Below, piece by piece: positions 62,839 through 64,000 of a DNA stretch of 64,000 nucleotides. The stretch spans positions 62,001 to 126,000 of the forward strand of contig JANQJF010000050.1 in assembly GCA_028281765.1 (NCBI GenBank), written 5' to 3'. The stretch's first letter is position 1, and each line of letters starts with the position of its first letter. The position numbers and the translations under genes are program-made. The notes under the pieces were generated by a model that was not told the DNA's origin, ran no database searches, and saw only the letters and a program-made list of their open reading frames with translations. This DNA comes from Planctomycetota bacterium (GTDB lineage Bacteria > Planctomycetota > UBA1135 > UBA2386).

Positions 62839-64000
62839 GTGAAGATCGCATCTCGGCTGGCCGCCATCTGTGCTGCCGCCAGCTTCTGTGCTCCCGCCAC
62901 CGGCCAGAGCTTCAATTTCTCGAACTTCGCGGACGTCAGTCCGCTGACGCTGAACGGTTCGGCTATCCAGTCGGGCAACAACCTCCGGCTGACGAACACC
63001 AGTCCGAGCCAGACCGCGAGCGTGTGGTACACGACTCCGGTCGAGGTTGCGAACGGGTTCGAGATGACCGCCCAGTTCCTGATCGCGCCGAACTCGACGG
63101 CGTCGGAAGGGATCGCCTTCGTGATCCAGAACAGCGCGGACGGTGCGGCCGCTCTCGGCGGGGACCTCTGGGGTCTCGGTTACGGCGCCGGCTCGAACAA
63201 TGGCGGCATCGCCAACAGTCTCGCGTTCGAGATCGATACCCACGCGCAGGGTTTCCTGAACGAAACCACGTCGAACGATCTCAGCATCAACACCGCCGGC
63301 GCCCTGCCGAACAGTGAGAACGAGAGCGCCGCGATCGCGAACGTGACGCCGTTCTTCGACATGTCCGACAACACGGTGCACACGCTGCGCATCCTCTACG
63401 TCCCGGGCGAACTCTTCGTGTACGTCGACGATCTCGACGATCCGCTGCTGCAGGCGCCGTACACGTTCGAGGCCGGCGGCGTCTACACCGCGGGTGGGGC
63501 GGCGCCGGGCATGGACCTCCCCAATGACCTCGCTTGGGTCGGCTTCACTGGCTCGACCGGGCTGGGCTCGCAGTCGCAACGCGCGGAACTCGTGTCTTGG
63601 ACCTGGACTTCGCTCTCGCCGCCGGCGCCGTGCTACGAAGGCACGGTCGGCGACGTGCTGACGATCAACGGTTCCGTCGGTGGTTTCTTCCGCATCGTGA
63701 GCACGAAGACCGCGGATCCGTTCACGATCGAAGTCGGCACGCCGCCGGGTATGGCGACCGCGCCGTTCGCGTTGTTCGGTTCGTTCGGAGCCGCGGACGG
63801 CACCCAGGCCGTCACGCTGCCGATCGGGGAGATGTGCTTCGGTCTCGATTCCCCGGTGAACCTCGGCATCGGTCCGGCGCCCGCACAGTTCGCGGTGCCG
63901 CCGGGGATCCCGCTGACGGTCACCCTCACGCTGCAGGGTTTGATCAACGTGGACCCGTCCGACTCGTCGCAGTTCGGGCTGACCAACGCGATCGTCCTCG
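62839..64000 (+). CDS. Secreted L-type-lectin-like protein (3' truncated by window)
   Basis: At least 387 codons from GTG 62839, open to the window end. Signal peptide KIASRLAAICAAASFCAPATG. Residues about 25-230 match the legume/L-type lectin fold: GFEMTAQFLIAPNSTASEGIAFVIQN, SLAFEIDTHAQGF, NDLSINTAG, HTLRILYVPGELFVYVDD, and LAWVGFTGSTG, the strands that carry the metal- and sugar-binding loops. A carbohydrate-binding surface protein is likely. The last part resembles the shared C-terminal module, but the end lies outside. A TATGGT motif at 62745 might be its promoter. Confidence 0.82.
   Translation, partial: MKIASRLAAICAAASFCAPATGQSFNFSNFADVSPLTLNGSAIQSGNNLRLTNTSPSQTASVWYTTPVEVANGFEMTAQFLIAPNSTASEGIAFVIQNSADGAAALGGDLWGLGYGAGSNNGGIANSLAFEIDTHAQGFLNETTSNDLSINTAGALPNSENESAAIANVTPFFDMSDNTVHTLRILYVPGELFVYVDDLDDPLLQAPYTFEAGGVYTAGGAAPGMDLPNDLAWVGFTGSTGLGSQSQRAELVSWTWTSLSPPAPCYEGTVGDVLTINGSVGGFFRIVSTKTADPFTIEVGTPPGMATAPFALFGSFGAADGTQAVTLPIGEMCFGLDSPVNLGIGPAPAQFAVPPGIPLTVTLTLQGLINVDPSDSSQFGLTNAIVL

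Overview
The window is GC-rich, gene-dense bacterial chromosome. It carries many ECF sigma factors next to Hanks-type kinases, a sigma factor fused to a membrane-anchored ectodomain, secreted FG-GAP/VCBS, LamG, lectin-like and beta-helix proteins that often share a similar C-terminal end, and mostly weak ribosome binding sites. This combination suggests a Planctomycetota-type organism; that assignment is inference from gene content, since there is no rRNA here. I saw no tRNA, CRISPR array, insertion sequence or phage genes.

Layout. 1-5061: a phosphate operon (3' end of a PhoR-like kinase, then pstS-pstC-pstA-pstB-phoU, mostly with 4-base overlaps). 5058-10685: a large secreted protein, an ECF sigma factor, and a divergent kinase with a C-terminal FGE-fold domain. 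10797-13008: an HMA-domain lipoprotein with an in-frame TGA (selenocysteine candidate), convergent with a redoxin/cytochrome c/copper-monooxygenase-like protein. 13169-15645: a translationally coupled pair ending in a matrixin-type metalloprotease. 15639-21965: two ECF sigma/kinase pairs arranged back to back, the second running into a secreted protein gene. 22020-24194 (minus strand): a compact cluster with an HMA-domain protein, a family-6 UDG-like glycosylase and a peroxiredoxin-glutaredoxin fusion. Both redox genes are interrupted by an in-frame TGA exactly at a catalytic or metal-binding cysteine position. 24329-27640: a sigma factor fused to a membrane segment and a large ectodomain. 27891-33689: FG-GAP proteins and a beta-helix lipoprotein. 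33962-37076: small lipoproteins and hypotheticals, one probably frameshifted. 37189-44739: an FG-GAP protein, an aminotransferase, a ketopantoate-reductase-like enzyme, a secreted protein and small genes. 44975-48290: a sigma factor/TPR-kinase operon. 48579-52396: a sorbosone-dehydrogenase-like protein and a LamG protein. 52418-56062: a KAPA-synthase-like gene leading into modA-modB-modC. 56298-64000: a secreted repeat protein, an M1 aminopeptidase, a NERD-kinase, small genes and the start of an L-type-lectin-like protein.

The most interesting result is three candidate selenoproteins within 14 kb, each broken only by TGA. Each TGA falls where the family normally has its key cysteine, and each is followed by a potential stem-loop at a distance suitable for a bacterial SECIS element. 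One of them (23352-24194) also needs a new upstream start codon that a simple open-reading-frame call misses. Secondary points of interest are a 52-base element repeated downstream of two sigma-factor genes, a 114-base palindrome, a recurrent TAnnnT promoter-like motif, and a shared C-terminal module on the secreted proteins.
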